Shown in pieces: positions 1 to 10,593 of a stretch of DNA of 64,000 nt. Source of the DNA: Marinobacter gelidimuriae (lineage in GTDB: Bacteria; Pseudomonadota; Gammaproteobacteria; Pseudomonadales; Oleiphilaceae); NCBI RefSeq assembly GCF_000372805.1, contig NZ_KB889941.1:26764-90763 (forward strand). Direction: 5' to 3'. The position numbers were made by a program, and so were the translations under genes. The notes beneath the pieces were generated by a model. It was not told the origin of the DNA. It saw only the letters and a list, made by a program, of their open reading frames with translations, and did no database searches. Numbering within the stretch: the stretch's first letter is position 1; the number at the start of each line of letters is the position of its first letter.

Positions 1-780
1 GGTATGGACTTGGAAGGTGAGTTGGGTGGGCTGTTTTTTAAGAACTTCAATAGTGATGCTTTTCAGAATAGTCGGGTAATTCCTAGGGTCTGTTGACAAT
101 TTCTCTTACCTTTCAAAGACTTACAGTAAATTGTCAACAGACCCTAGCCCTGTGCGAGCCGAAGGGCGCGAGATCAACACGGGCTCTGGTGCTATCAGTC
201 AGGGCACCATGTTGGGGGTGATTGACCCGATCATCGATTTGCCAATGAGAGTTGAATTTGTCGACGGCAGTAGTAGTGGGCTGGCATATACAGTTTTTAA
301 TCAAGTAACACCCCCGTGATCATTGCAGAACCATACATCGAGGGTCAGGGACTGTTTAGCGAAGACCCATTAAATGCCCTCTACGAAGGCTTCCAGTTTA
401 ACTTCACCGGACAGCCCAAGGTGGGTGACATTTTTGATATCGAATTTAACGCAAACGGCGTATCCGACAACCGCAACGCCGAGTCTCTGGCATCGTTTGG
501 CACAAAAAACACACTGAACAACGGCAGCCAGAGTTTTGCCGAAGGCTATGCCGGGCTGGTGGAAACTGTGGGTGTGCAAACCCGCCAGAGCCAGCTGGAT
601 CTGGCGGCAGGAAAAACCTTGCTGGAGCAGTCGTTCAATCAGCGTGAGTCGGTTTCCGGGGTGAATCTGGACCAGGAAGCCGGCAAATTGATTCAGTACC
701 AGGCCGCTTACAACGCGTCGGCCAAGGTGATTACCGTTGCACAGGACCTGTTCAACACATTGCTGCAAACCTTCCGCTAA
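1..780 (+). pseudogene. flgK: flgK pseudogene, flagellar hook-filament junction protein (3' part, broken)
   Basis: FlgK (HAP1) joins the flagellar hook to the filament. The gene enters from the left edge of the window. Frame 1 encodes FlgK-like residues up to about base 84, then runs into a small palindromic insertion that supplies an in-frame TGA at 94-96. FlgK-like sequence resumes in another frame (about 148-316) and shifts again near base 300, where one base appears lost in an AAT-like codon after a T run. The last 150 codons (316-780) are a recognisable FlgK C-terminus, including DNRNAESLA and SGVNLDQEAGKLIQYQAAY and the helical end expected to pack in the rod/hook core. Two independent lesions make a functional product unlikely. 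Broken flgL follows 30 bases later, in the normal flgKL order. Confidence 0.9.
86..144. mobile_element. 59-bp MITE-like palindromic element inserted in flgK
   Basis: Perfect inverted repeats of 17 bases (GGGTCTGTTGACAATTT at 86-102 and its complement at 128-144) flank a 25-base centre. The element is bordered by TA on both sides (84-85 and 145-146), inside a CTAG on each side, as expected for a TA or CTAG target duplication. It has no coding capacity. The repeat matches 13 of 17 positions of the terminal repeat of the IS5-family remnant at 62270-62844, so it looks like a non-autonomous relative mobilised by such an element (inference). It introduces a stop and a frame change in flgK. Confidence 0.85.
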
Positions 781-810
781 AGCGGGCAAGGTTCAAAAAG
801 GTAATGCGAG

Positions 811-1291
811 ATGATTAGAATATCTTCACAACAAATCTTTTCCGGCGGCATCAACCGGCTGCAGGATCTGAGCGCACAGCTGAACAAAACCGACGAGCAG
901 ATTGCCACCGGTAAGCGCGTCAATCGGCCGTCGGACGACCCGGTAGCAGCAGCGCGGATTCTGAAGCTGGACCAGGAAGTGAGTCGCATCGAAACCTACG
1001 AGCGTAACGCGCAACTGGCCAACAACCGGCTGGGCCAGGAAGAGAGCTCCATCTCAAGCTCCCTGGACATTCTGCAGCGCGTGCGTGAGTTGACGGTGCA
1101 GGCCGGTAACGGCTTGCTGTCTGCAAACGATCGCCTGTCTATCAGTTCGGAAATGAAAGAACGCCTGCAGCAGCTGGCGCAAATGGCCAATACCCAGGAC
1201 GCTTCTGGCGAATATATTTTTAGTGGTTTCCAAGGCGGCACAGCAATCGTTTGCACGGGTATCCCAGCTGTCGTTGTTTGACCGTTTGTAA
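811..1291 (+). pseudogene. flgL: flgL pseudogene, internally deleted hook-filament junction protein
   Basis: FlgL (HAP3) sits between FlgK and the flagellin filament and is usually 300-400 residues or more. Here the start MIRISSQQIF and the N-terminal coiled-coil region are intact for about 141 codons, ending at the conserved GEYIFSGFQG near base 1236. After that the frame yields only a short unrelated tail and stops at 1281. In the next frame, 1235-1291 encodes AAQQSFARVSQLSLFDRL and a stop, which is the typical extreme C-terminus of FlgL/flagellin-type proteins. The middle of the gene has therefore been removed and the ends joined out of frame. The shared bases CAAGG/CAAGC expected at the two ends would fit deletion between short repeats (inference). 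Confidence 0.9.
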
Positions 1292-1329
1292 ATTATTGCC
1301 AGGGCAGGGCAATTGTTCTGCTTTTGTTA

Positions 1330-1357
1330 TTGATTTCAGGCTCAGCGTCAGTATAAT
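1330..1357 (+). promoter_or_regulatory. Probable sigma-70 promoter of tRNA-Leu
   Basis: TTGATT (1330-1335) and a perfect TATAAT (1352-1357) are separated by 16 bases. The -10 ends 15 bases before the mature tRNA-Leu, which fits a tRNA promoter. Confidence 0.7.
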
Positions 1358-1372
1358 TGCTCCTCTTCTGAT

Positions 1373-1459
1373 GGCGGCGTGGTGGAATTGGTAGACACGA
1401 CGGATTCAAAATCCGTTGCTAGTGATAGTGTGGCGGTTCGAGTCCGCCCGCCGCTACCA
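1373..1459 (+). tRNA. tRNA-Leu (anticodon CAA)
   Basis: The 87-base sequence folds as a class II tRNA. A seven-pair acceptor stem (GGCGGCG with CGCCGCT, first pair G-U) is followed by a D arm with AATTGGTAGA, an anticodon stem ACGGA/TCCGT around loop TTCAAAA (anticodon CAA, reading UUG), a long variable arm, a T arm with TTCGAGT, and an encoded CCA end. It lies between the flagellar remnants and queA. Confidence 0.95.
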
Positions 1460-1504
1460 TATATTTATAAGCCGCACCCTGCGGTTTCGTGCATAGTCAT
1501 TTTC

Positions 1505-3740
<2,236 letters not shown>

Positions 3741-3783
3741 ACCTGTTATTCACACTTTATTATTCAATTAACGGAGAAAATGC

Positions 3784-4146
3784 ATGAAATCGATCAAATT
3801 ACTCGTTGCCGCACTGCTGGCACTGGCTCCCACGCTGGCAATGGCGCAGGACGCGGCCGGCGGTAGCATGGGCATTATCGGGCAGGTTATCTTTTTTGCC
3901 GGCTTTATATTGATTTTTTACTTCCTTATCTGGCGTCCGCAGTCCAAGCGCGCCAAAGAGCACAAGTCATTGATGTCCGGCCTGAACAAAGGCGACGAAG
4001 TGGTTACCTCTGGCGGTATGGTTGGCAAGATCACCAAAGTGTCTGACGACTTTATTGTTCTGGAAGTGGCCGACAACGTTTCAGTTCGCATTCAAAAAGT
4101 GGCGGTTTCCGGTGCTTTGCCAAAAGGCTCGTTGAAAGATATCTGA
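3784..4146 (+). CDS. yajC: Preprotein translocase subunit YajC
   Basis: YajC is a small inner-membrane partner of SecDF and the SecYEG translocon. The 120-residue product has a signal-like hydrophobic N-terminus (about 4-21) and a second membrane helix at about 29-51 (GQVIFFAGFILIFYFLIW). A basic RPQSKRAKEH stretch and a small cytoplasmic domain with GDEVVTSGGMVGKI follow, all family features. ACGGAGAAAATGC precedes the start. It lies between tgt and secD, as in Escherichia coli and Pseudomonas. Confidence 0.95.
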   Translation: MKSIKLLVAALLALAPTLAMAQDAAGGSMGIIGQVIFFAGFILIFYFLIWRPQSKRAKEHKSLMSGLNKGDEVVTSGGMVGKITKVSDDFIVLEVADNVSVRIQKVAVSGALPKGSLKDI

Positions 4147-4165
4147 GCCGCGCCAACGGACGTTC

Positions 4166-4187
4166 AGCCGGGCTTTTCAGCCCGGCT
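4166..4187 (+). other. Stem-loop between yajC and secD
   Basis: A nine-pair inverted repeat AGCCGGGCT / AGCCCGGCT surrounds a TTTTC-like loop and is followed only by GGTTCT, not a full T tract. It could attenuate transcription or stabilise the yajC message; it is not a convincing strong terminator. Confidence 0.5.
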
Positions 4188-4242
4188 GGTTCTATCTGGC
4201 TGAAACACCACGGTCGGCGCCAGCCCGGCTTATAGGAACCCC

Positions 4243-6129
4243 ATGCTTAACAAGTATCCGCTTTGGAAAAACCTCACTATCCTGGTTGCCCTGGCAATCG
4301 GCTTTATATACGCACTCCCCAATTTGTTCCCGGATGATTTTGCGGTTCAGGTTACCGGTGCCCGCAGCAGTACCGAAGTCGACGCACGCGTTTTAGAGCG
4401 TGCGGTGCAGGCTCTGGAAGCCCAGGGTATCGAGGTAAAAAGCAGCAGTTTGCAGGATCGTGACGCGCTTATTCGGGTAACCAGCGGCGAAGATCAGCTT
4501 CAGGCCCGCCCTGCAGTGCAAGCGGTACTGGGTAACGACTATCTGGTTGCGCTGAACATGGCTGCTTCTACTCCCGGCTGGCTACGCAGCTTGGGTGCAG
4601 GCCCAATGAAGCTGGGCCTGGATTTGCGCGGCGGTGTTCACTTCCTGCTGGAAGTGGATATGGAAACCGCTGTGAACCAGCGCCTGGAAGCGTTGGCCGG
4701 ACAAATCAAACGTGAACTGCGCGGGGAGCGCATTCGCTACCGCGGTGGTGAGCTAGAGGGAAATCTGGAAGGCGAACGGGAAATTATTCTCAGCTTTCGT
4801 GATGACGAATCCCGCGCCGATGCCTTCACCCTGATTCGCCGTCAGTACCTGCAGTTTTTAATGGATGAGCGCACCCGTGGCGACGAGCGCCTTATTGCGC
4901 TAACCCTGTCGGAAGCCGAAGTGCGCTCCATTCAGGAATACGCCCTTGAGCAGAACCTGACCACCATCCGTAACCGGGTGAACGAATTGGGTGTGGCCGA
5001 GCCGCTGGTGCAGCGCCAGGGCTCCAGTCGCATCATTGTTGAATTGCCGGGTGTTCAGGATACCGCGCAAGCCAAACGCGTATTGGGCGCCACCGCGAAT
5101 CTGGAATTTCGAATGGAAGCTCGGCCAGACACGCCAGCCGGCGGTGTCGAAACCTTTGGTTTTCGCGATACGCCCCAACGTACCGCTCGCTTAGAGCGTG
5201 CGCTCATTGCCACAGGTAATAACGTGGCCAATGCCCAGCAGCAGTTTGATGAGAACGGCCAGCCACAAGTCAGCATTACAATGGATTCTGTGGGCGGCGA
5301 TTTGATGAACCGTGCCACTCGCAACGCCGTTGGCCGGCGTATGGCGGTGCTGTTTATTGAGTTTCGCACCGAAACCGAAGACCGTATGGTTGACGGCGAA
5401 GTGGTCACCGAAGAAAAACGGGTAGTGGACAAAGGCATCATCAGCCTGGCAACGGTGCAGTCTGCACTGGGTGCGAGCTTCCGTATAACCGGTCTGGACT
5501 CGATTCCGGAAGCGTCGGAGCTATCACTGCTGCTGCGCGCCGGTGCACTGGCCGCGCCCATGTACTTTGTGCAGGAACGAACCATTGGCCCCAGCCTGGG
5601 TCAGAAAAATATCGACGCCGGTATGATGTCGGTATTGCTGGGCTTTGTGCTGGTGCTGATCTATATGGCGCTCTACTACCGCGGTTTTGGGCTTATTGCC
5701 AACGTATCGCTTACCCTGAATCTGATGCTGCTGATTGCCTGCATGTCGATTCTGTCGGCCACGCTAACATTGCCGGGTATCGCCGGTATCGTTCTAACGG
5801 TGGGTATGGCAGTAGACGCCAACGTATTGATATTCGAGCGTATACGAGAAGAGTTAAAAGCCGGCACCGCGCCGCAGTTGGCCATAAATGCCGGTTACTC
5901 GCGGGCGTTTGTCTCCATTTTTGACGCTAACATCACAACCCTGCTGGTGGCGCTCATTCTGTTTGCCATGGGTTCCGGCCCGGTGAAAGGTTTTGCGATT
6001 ACCTTAAGCCTGGGCATTATAACATCGATGTTCTCTGGCCTGTTGGTCAGCCGCAGTATCGTCAATGTGGTTTATGGTGGCCGCAGGGTCGAGAAACTTT
6101 CGATCGGAGGGAAGCAGGCTAATGCATGA
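4243..6129 (+). CDS. secD: Protein translocase subunit SecD
   Basis: SecD uses the proton gradient with SecF to pull preproteins out of the SecYEG channel on the periplasmic side. The 628-residue protein has an N-terminal membrane helix (about 8-26) and the conserved MKLGLDLRGGVHFLLEVD block near residue 125. A large periplasmic domain follows, then a C-terminal RND-type bundle containing GIAGIVLTVGMAVDANVLIFERIREE. The length matches Pseudomonas SecD. The stop overlaps the secF start by 8 bases. Confidence 0.97.
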   Translation: MLNKYPLWKNLTILVALAIGFIYALPNLFPDDFAVQVTGARSSTEVDARVLERAVQALEAQGIEVKSSSLQDRDALIRVTSGEDQLQARPAVQAVLGNDYLVALNMAASTPGWLRSLGAGPMKLGLDLRGGVHFLLEVDMETAVNQRLEALAGQIKRELRGERIRYRGGELEGNLEGEREIILSFRDDESRADAFTLIRRQYLQFLMDERTRGDERLIALTLSEAEVRSIQEYALEQNLTTIRNRVNELGVAEPLVQRQGSSRIIVELPGVQDTAQAKRVLGATANLEFRMEARPDTPAGGVETFGFRDTPQRTARLERALIATGNNVANAQQQFDENGQPQVSITMDSVGGDLMNRATRNAVGRRMAVLFIEFRTETEDRMVDGEVVTEEKRVVDKGIISLATVQSALGASFRITGLDSIPEASELSLLLRAGALAAPMYFVQERTIGPSLGQKNIDAGMMSVLLGFVLVLIYMALYYRGFGLIANVSLTLNLMLLIACMSILSATLTLPGIAGIVLTVGMAVDANVLIFERIREELKAGTAPQLAINAGYSRAFVSIFDANITTLLVALILFAMGSGPVKGFAITLSLGIITSMFSGLLVSRSIVNVVYGGRRVEKLSIGGKQANA

Positions 6130-7075
6130 CGCTCAGGAAAAACCGTTTGATTTTATGGGTTTTCGGAAGATTGCTACGATACTCTCGATTACTCTACTGG
6201 TGCTCGCTATCGGCCTGTTGGCGGTGCGCGGGCTGAACTTCGGCATGGATTTCACCGGCGGCACGTCGGTGGAATTTGAATACGAACAAGCGCCAGCTCT
6301 TGCTGAGATACGCACAGCGTTGAGTGACGCCGGCTATGACCAGTTTGTGGTGCAGAATTTCGGTTCTGATACAACGGTTTTGGTGCGGTTGTCAGAGTCG
6401 GCTAACGATATGCTGGCCCAGGAGATCACTAGCACCTTAACCGCCGGCGGAGCTGGGCTGAAGCTGATCAGTTCGGAGTTTATCGGCTCCCAGGTAGGCG
6501 AAGAACTGAAAGAGGATGGCGGTTTGGGCATGCTGATTGCCTTGTTGGTGGTGCTGATTTACGTTGGCATGCGCTTTCAGTTCAAATTCGGTATTGCTGC
6601 CGTGCTGCCCCTGGCTCACGACGTCCTCATTGTGCTGGGTATTTTTTCGCTGTTTCAGTGGACCTTTGACCTTACGGTTCTGGCCGCCCTGTTGGCCATC
6701 ATCGGCTACTCGCTGAATGACACTATTGTGGTGGCCGACCGTATCCGGGAAAACTTCCGCACCATGCGGGTAGGGGACTCATGGGAGGTGATCAACACTT
6801 CCATTCACCAGACCATCAGCCGTACCATCAATACCTCTGGTACCACGCTGGTGGTGCTGATTGCGCTTTACGTGTTCGGCGGTGAGGCGATTAATAAATT
6901 CGCCCTGGCGCTGATTATCGGCGTGGTGGTGGGTACTTATTCCTCCATTTACGTATCGGCGAACCTGCTGATTGCGCTCGGTGTGTCTCGTGAAGATCTG
7001 ATCTTGCCGGTGAAGGAAGGTGTGGTCGGTCAGGACGAAAACGAACAGCCGCCGGAGTGGTTGGATCGTATGTAG
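6122..7075 (+). CDS. secF: Protein translocase subunit SecF
   Basis: SecF forms the SecDF complex in the inner membrane. The ATG at 6122 has a GGAGGGAAG ribosome binding site about 10 bases upstream and overlaps secD, giving 317 residues, the usual size. The conserved NFGMDFTGGTSVEF is at about 39-52. The RND membrane bundle carries IIGYSLNDTIVVADRIRENF. A strong hairpin terminator lies 60 bases downstream, ending the operon. Confidence 0.97.
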   Translation: MHDAQEKPFDFMGFRKIATILSITLLVLAIGLLAVRGLNFGMDFTGGTSVEFEYEQAPALAEIRTALSDAGYDQFVVQNFGSDTTVLVRLSESANDMLAQEITSTLTAGGAGLKLISSEFIGSQVGEELKEDGGLGMLIALLVVLIYVGMRFQFKFGIAAVLPLAHDVLIVLGIFSLFQWTFDLTVLAALLAIIGYSLNDTIVVADRIRENFRTMRVGDSWEVINTSIHQTISRTINTSGTTLVVLIALYVFGGEAINKFALALIIGVVVGTYSSIYVSANLLIALGVSREDLILPVKEGVVGQDENEQPPEWLDRM

Positions 7076-7135
7076 TTCTTTTGAGAGGCCTTTTTGGGAA
7101 GCCCGCCGGTTTATCGGCAGTGGTTTCGCAACCAT

Positions 7136-7172
7136 AAAAAAACCGCCAGTCTCTCGGGATTGGCGGTTTTTT
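7136..7172. terminator. Bidirectional rho-independent terminator between secF and suhB
   Basis: AAAAAAACCGCCA (7136-7148) pairs with TGGCGGTTTTTT (7161-7172) around a 12-base loop. A and T runs on each side suit both convergent units, secF and the suhB-like gene. Confidence 0.9.
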
Positions 7173-7203
7173 GTGCATGCCTTGCTAGCAGGGCAAGTTC
7201 GCT

Positions 7204-8019
7204 TTAGCGGGGCAAGCGGCCACGGAACGGATGCAGTTCCTTCAGCAATTCACGAAACAGCTTGGGGTTAGCCACAATCAGCTGCTTTGCATTACTGGCC
7301 GATGGGTTGCCAAAGAAGTCCCCGGTCAGGGCGCCCGATTCCATCGCCAGGGCCACGCCCAGGTCCAGTTCGGCGCCTTCCGGACGAAAAGCGATCACTG
7401 CGTCCAGATGGCCGGCCGATACCCGTGCGATATCCAGCACCACGCATCCGGATGTACGGAAAATGCGTGAGTTGGTCGCCAGAACGGTGGCTATTTCGCC
7501 CCACAGTTGTGGGTTGTCGTCTTTACGGGCTTGGTCAAGAACGTTGGTAGCCAGCGCCGAGCTGGTTAGTTGGCGCACTTCTGATACCCGCACCCGGCGG
7601 CTGTTCAGTGCGGCGCCGTGGCCACGGCTGGCCGAGTATTCTTCGCTGGTGATTGGGTTAACAATCAACAGGCTCTCAATCCGGTTGTTCTTTTTCTGGG
7701 CCAGTGCCAGAACAAATTCCGGAATACCTCGCAGAAAATTGTCGCGACCCAGAACCGGAAAGATGTGCCAGCTTTTGTCATAGGTGCCAGCATCCGCTTC
7801 GTTCAGGGGAGCAATGTGGTGGTCTTTGTAGGCTTTTTCGAGCTGCTCTACGAAATTATCGTAAATGGCCTGTTCGACGCGATCCAGCTGACGCTCGCGC
7901 TCGCTGTTGTCTTTGTCGCTGGGTTCCTGGCGCTCGAAATGTGCTTTCAGGTAGTCCGACCCCTGGCGCGCAACGCGCAGGGCCATTTTAATCGCTGGTT
8001 GCATCTGAGTGATCAACAT
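7204..8019 (-). CDS. suhB: SuhB-like inositol monophosphatase family protein with altered active site
   Basis: SuhB-family proteins dephosphorylate inositol phosphate, and in E. coli SuhB also joins the ribosomal antitermination complex. Its place divergent from trmJ-cysE-iscR matches suhB in Pseudomonas. The 271-residue fold is recognisable (NPITSEEYSASRGHGAALN at about 121-139, LDIARVSAGHLDA at about 195-207). The metal-binding motifs are changed: the usual GEE is NEA (73-75), the usual IDPLDGTTN is FPVLGRDN (87-94), and the usual WDMAAG is LDLGVA (218-223). Phosphatase activity is therefore doubtful, while a structural or RNA-polymerase role could remain (inference). The start may be the internal Met at residue 6 (base 8004), which better matches family starts. 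Confidence 0.85.
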   Translation of the reverse strand: MLITQMQPAIKMALRVARQGSDYLKAHFERQEPSDKDNSERERQLDRVEQAIYDNFVEQLEKAYKDHHIAPLNEADAGTYDKSWHIFPVLGRDNFLRGIPEFVLALAQKKNNRIESLLIVNPITSEEYSASRGHGAALNSRRVRVSEVRQLTSSALATNVLDQARKDDNPQLWGEIATVLATNSRIFRTSGCVVLDIARVSAGHLDAVIAFRPEGAELDLGVALAMESGALTGDFFGNPSASNAKQLIVANPKLFRELLKELHPFRGRLPR

Positions 8020-8182
8020 CCGAGTGTATGAAGGCCGCGTATTATATCAGTCGGTGTGCGCTTTGTCTGTTTTTAGACTCCGCACAAGCACGGATAATGG
8101 TCATTTGACACTCGGGTTGCCCGCCGGCTTTCGTGATTTATCTGTTATTATTGCCGCCTAATTTTGCTGACAGGCCGTTACC

Positions 8183-9055
8183 ATGCACAAACCGTCCCGC
8201 CCGCTGGGCTCACCCGACACCTACAACGACCGAATTCGTATTGTTCTGGTGGAAACCTCCCACTCTGGCAACATTGGTGCGGTAGCGCGAGCCATGAAAA
8301 ATATGGGGTTGGGAAATCTGTGGATGGTGAACCCGCGATCGTTCCCGGATGAAACCTCGTACGCTCGAGCCGCCGGAGCATCGGATGTTCTGGACACTGC
8401 AACCGTGGTGGATAGTCTTGATGAAGCGCTGGCAGATTGCGTGTTGGTTATGGGCACCAGCGCTCGCGGGCGCAAGGTGCCCTGGCCAGTGATGCCGCCG
8501 GATCAGGCCGTAACTGCGGCAGCCAGTCATTGCGGCCAAGGCACAGTGGCGCTGGTGTTCGGCCGAGAGAATCACGGGTTGAGCAACGATGAACTGCAAC
8601 GTTGCCACTATCATATTCATATTCCGTCCAATCCGGATTACAGCTCATTGAATCTGGCGATGGCGGTTCAGGTAATGTGTTATGAATTGCGCATGAGTTA
8701 TCTGAAGGGCCTTGAAGCGGATGCCCGGCGGCCCTATTTAGAGCCGATTGCGCAGCCTGGTGACGCCGGGTGGGACGTTGCTCCTGCCAGCGTTGGCGAT
8801 GTCGAAGGCTTTTTTGGCCATTTGCAGCAGGTGCTGGAAGAAATCGATTTTCATCGCCGGGACAAACCGCGCCAACTGATGGCGCGTCTGCGCAGGTTGT
8901 TCCAGCGGGCGAAAATGGACCAGATGGAAGTTAATATCCTAAGAGGTGTTTTGTCGGCCGTTCAAAAAACGGCAGGCGCCTCGGGAATCGAGCAATCAAC
9001 CTCCGGTACCGGGCCACAAGCGCCGGAGCAGGACCAGGGCAAACGTCATGTTTAG
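8183..9055 (+). CDS. trmJ: tRNA (cytidine/uridine-2'-O-)-methyltransferase TrmJ
   Basis: TrmJ methylates the 2'-OH of nucleotide 32 in the anticodon loop of several tRNAs using SAM. The 290-residue protein has the SPOUT knot motifs FGRENHGL (126-133) and [10 protein letters not shown] (154-163), plus an N-terminal block [19 protein letters not shown] (24-42). The C-terminal helical extension is typical and ends in a Gly/Pro/Gln-rich tail. The start Met is preceded by a poor ribosome binding site. The last bases overlap the cysE start. Confidence 0.95.
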   Translation: MHKPSRPLGSPDTYNDRIRIVLVETSHSGNIGAVARAMKNMGLGNLWMVNPRSFPDETSYARAAGASDVLDTATVVDSLDEALADCVLVMGTSARGRKVPWPVMPPDQAVTAAASHCGQGTVALVFGRENHGLSNDELQRCHYHIHIPSNPDYSSLNLAMAVQVMCYELRMSYLKGLEADARRPYLEPIAQPGDAGWDVAPASVGDVEGFFGHLQQVLEEIDFHRRDKPRQLMARLRRLFQRAKMDQMEVNILRGVLSAVQKTAGASGIEQSTSGTGPQAPEQDQGKRHV

Positions 9056-10001
9056 ACATTTAAGAGAAGATATCAGCAGTGTGTTCCGCCGCGATCCCGC
9101 TGCGCGTAATACCTTTGAAGTTCTGACCAACTATCCTGGCCTGCACGCACTTTTACTGCATCGGGTGGCACACTGGTTATGGGGGGTGGGCCTGAAGTGG
9201 CTGGCTCGTACCCTTTCTACGCTTACGCGCTGGTTTACGGGTATTGAGATTCATCCCGGTGCCACCATTGGTCGACGCTTCTTCATTGACCACGGTATGG
9301 GTGTGGTTATTGGTGAAACTACGGTCATCGGTGACGATGTTACGTTATATCAAGGCGTTACCCTGGGCGGCACCAGCTGGAACAAGGGTAAGCGCCATCC
9401 CACCATTGGTGACGGAGTAGTTGTAGGCGCCGGAGCCAAAATATTAGGGCCCTTTGAAGTAGGCGCGGGCGCCAAAGTGGGTTCCAACTCGGTGGTCACA
9501 AAAGCGGTGCCAGCTGGCGCAACCGTTGTTGGCATACCGGGCCGCGTGATTGAAAAAGATAAAGACGAGCAAAGCTCGCGGCGCCGGGAAATGGAAGAGC
9601 GCATGGGCTTTGACGCCTATGGCGTGACCGAAGAAATGCCAGACCCCCTGGCGCGGGCAATGCGTTCGCTGCTCGACCACATGCACGCGGTAGACGACCG
9701 CATGGAAATAATGTGCAAAGCCTTGCGCAAGGTAAGCGCCGACTATCCGAACGGCGATTTGCCGGTGTTGTCAGAGGACGATTTTGATTGCCTACGCGAT
9801 ACAGACAGCGAGGCTTCGCGCAAAAAGAACCGCGAAGACGCAAAAGTGGTTGCAGCGGCGGCGGTCGAGCCGAGCGCCAAAGCGGGTAGTATAGACAGTG
9901 CGAAGGAGAGCGCTGAAGAGAGTGTCGAAGAGAGTGTCGAAGAGAGTGTTAAAGCAGGCGCCAAGAAGAATGCAAGCGAGCCCACCAAGGATAGCCGCTG
10001 A
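9048..10001 (+). CDS. cysE: Serine O-acetyltransferase CysE with long acidic C-terminal tail
   Basis: CysE makes O-acetylserine from serine and acetyl-CoA, the first step of cysteine synthesis. The ATG at 9048 overlaps trmJ by 8 bases. The left-handed beta-helix is clear: [22 protein letters not shown] at about 69-90 with catalytic His82, then [21 protein letters not shown]. The enzyme core ends near residue 170. The protein runs to 317 residues, about 60 more than usual, through a linker and a low-complexity tail rich in Ala, Glu, Ser and Lys. That tail includes [11 protein letters not shown], encoded by a 12-base tandem repeat. The tail is probably disordered. Supplying cysteine next to iscR-iscS fits sulfur delivery to Fe-S clusters. 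Confidence 0.95.
   Translation: MFRHLREDISSVFRRDPAARNTFEVLTNYPGLHALLLHRVAHWLWGVGLKWLARTLSTLTRWFTGIEIHPGATIGRRFFIDHGMGVVIGETTVIGDDVTLYQGVTLGGTSWNKGKRHPTIGDGVVVGAGAKILGPFEVGAGAKVGSNSVVTKAVPAGATVVGIPGRVIEKDKDEQSSRRREMEERMGFDAYGVTEEMPDPLARAMRSLLDHMHAVDDRMEIMCKALRKVSADYPNGDLPVLSEDDFDCLRDTDSEASRKKNREDAKVVAAAAVEPSAKAGSIDSAKESAEESVEESVEESVKAGAKKNASEPTKDSR
9918..9950 (+). repeat. Short tandem repeat (12-base unit) in the cysE tail
   Basis: GAGAGTGTCGAA is repeated about 2.7 times, encoding ESVE units at the end of CysE. The length is a multiple of three, so copy-number change would keep the frame. Confidence 0.75.
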
Positions 10002-10034
10002 ATACTTGACTGAATTAGTTGGTCAATTCATACT
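10002..10034 (+). promoter_or_regulatory. IscR-type operator overlapping the iscR promoter
   Basis: ATACTTGACTGAATTAGTTGG (from 10002) resembles the type 1 IscR motif of gammaproteobacteria (ATACTTGACT-N4-TAGTCGGGTAT), with the right half degenerate. The TTGACT at 10006-10011 also serves as a -35 element, with CATACT at 10029-10034 as -10 after 17 bases. This arrangement fits autorepression by [2Fe-2S]-IscR. The motif match was made by eye. Confidence 0.7.
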
Positions 10035-10078
10035 CGTGTTTGCGAATAGAGGTCAATTTCCATCGCGGGGCGGAGTTT

Positions 10079-10576
10079 ATGAAGTTGACAACAAAAGGCC
10101 GGTACGCGGTAACCGCTATGCTGGACCTTGCACTGCACGGTGACCATGGGCCGGTTACGCTTGCTGATATATCAGCCCGCCAGGAAATCTCCCTGTCGTA
10201 CCTGGAACAGCTATTTTCGCGGCTGCGACGCAGGCACTTGGTGGCCAGCATTCGCGGCCCGGGCGGGGGCTATCGCCTGAGTCGCGGCGCTGATGCCATT
10301 TTTATATCAGAGGTGGTAGACGCTGTCAGCGAGTCACTTGACACCACTCGCTGCGGTAACAAAGGCGATTGTCAGAGCGGCGAGAAGTGCCTGACCCATC
10401 ACCTTTGGACTGACCTCACCGAGCAGATTCATCAGTTCCTGGATAACATCAGCCTGGGCGATCTGATGAAAAAACGTGAAATCCGCCAAGTGGCGGACCG
10501 CCAGAATCTGCGCCAGAGCGATGCAGGTTGTGAAACGATCAACACTCGGCTGCTCAGTGAACAGGCGCCGGTTTAA
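10079..10576 (+). CDS. iscR: Fe-S cluster-sensing transcriptional regulator IscR
   Basis: IscR is an Rrf2-family regulator that represses Fe-S assembly genes when it holds a [2Fe-2S] cluster. The ATG at 10079 starts the family sequence [18 protein letters not shown], with GCGGAG just upstream, giving 165 residues. The winged helix is at about 1-80. The cluster ligands C92, C98, C104 and H107 are all present in [17 protein letters not shown]. It follows a probable IscR-regulated promoter and precedes iscS by 17 bases. Confidence 0.97.
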   Translation: MKLTTKGRYAVTAMLDLALHGDHGPVTLADISARQEISLSYLEQLFSRLRRRHLVASIRGPGGGYRLSRGADAIFISEVVDAVSESLDTTRCGNKGDCQSGEKCLTHHLWTDLTEQIHQFLDNISLGDLMKKREIRQVADRQNLRQSDAGCETINTRLLSEQAPV

Positions 10577-10593
10577 GTCTGGTTTTTAATACC

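Noticed and set aside
1379..1504. Open frame extending queA upstream by 42 codons
   Set aside because: It runs through the mature tRNA-Leu gene; the family start is the ATG at 1505.
9918..9950. Repeat cluster considered as a CRISPR array
   Set aside because: The units are 12 bases, directly adjacent and coding; there are no spacers.
9898..10143. 81-codon frame overlapping the end of cysE and start of iscR
   Set aside because: Shadow of the cysE tandem repeat; Arg/Lys repeats only, and it covers the IscR promoter.
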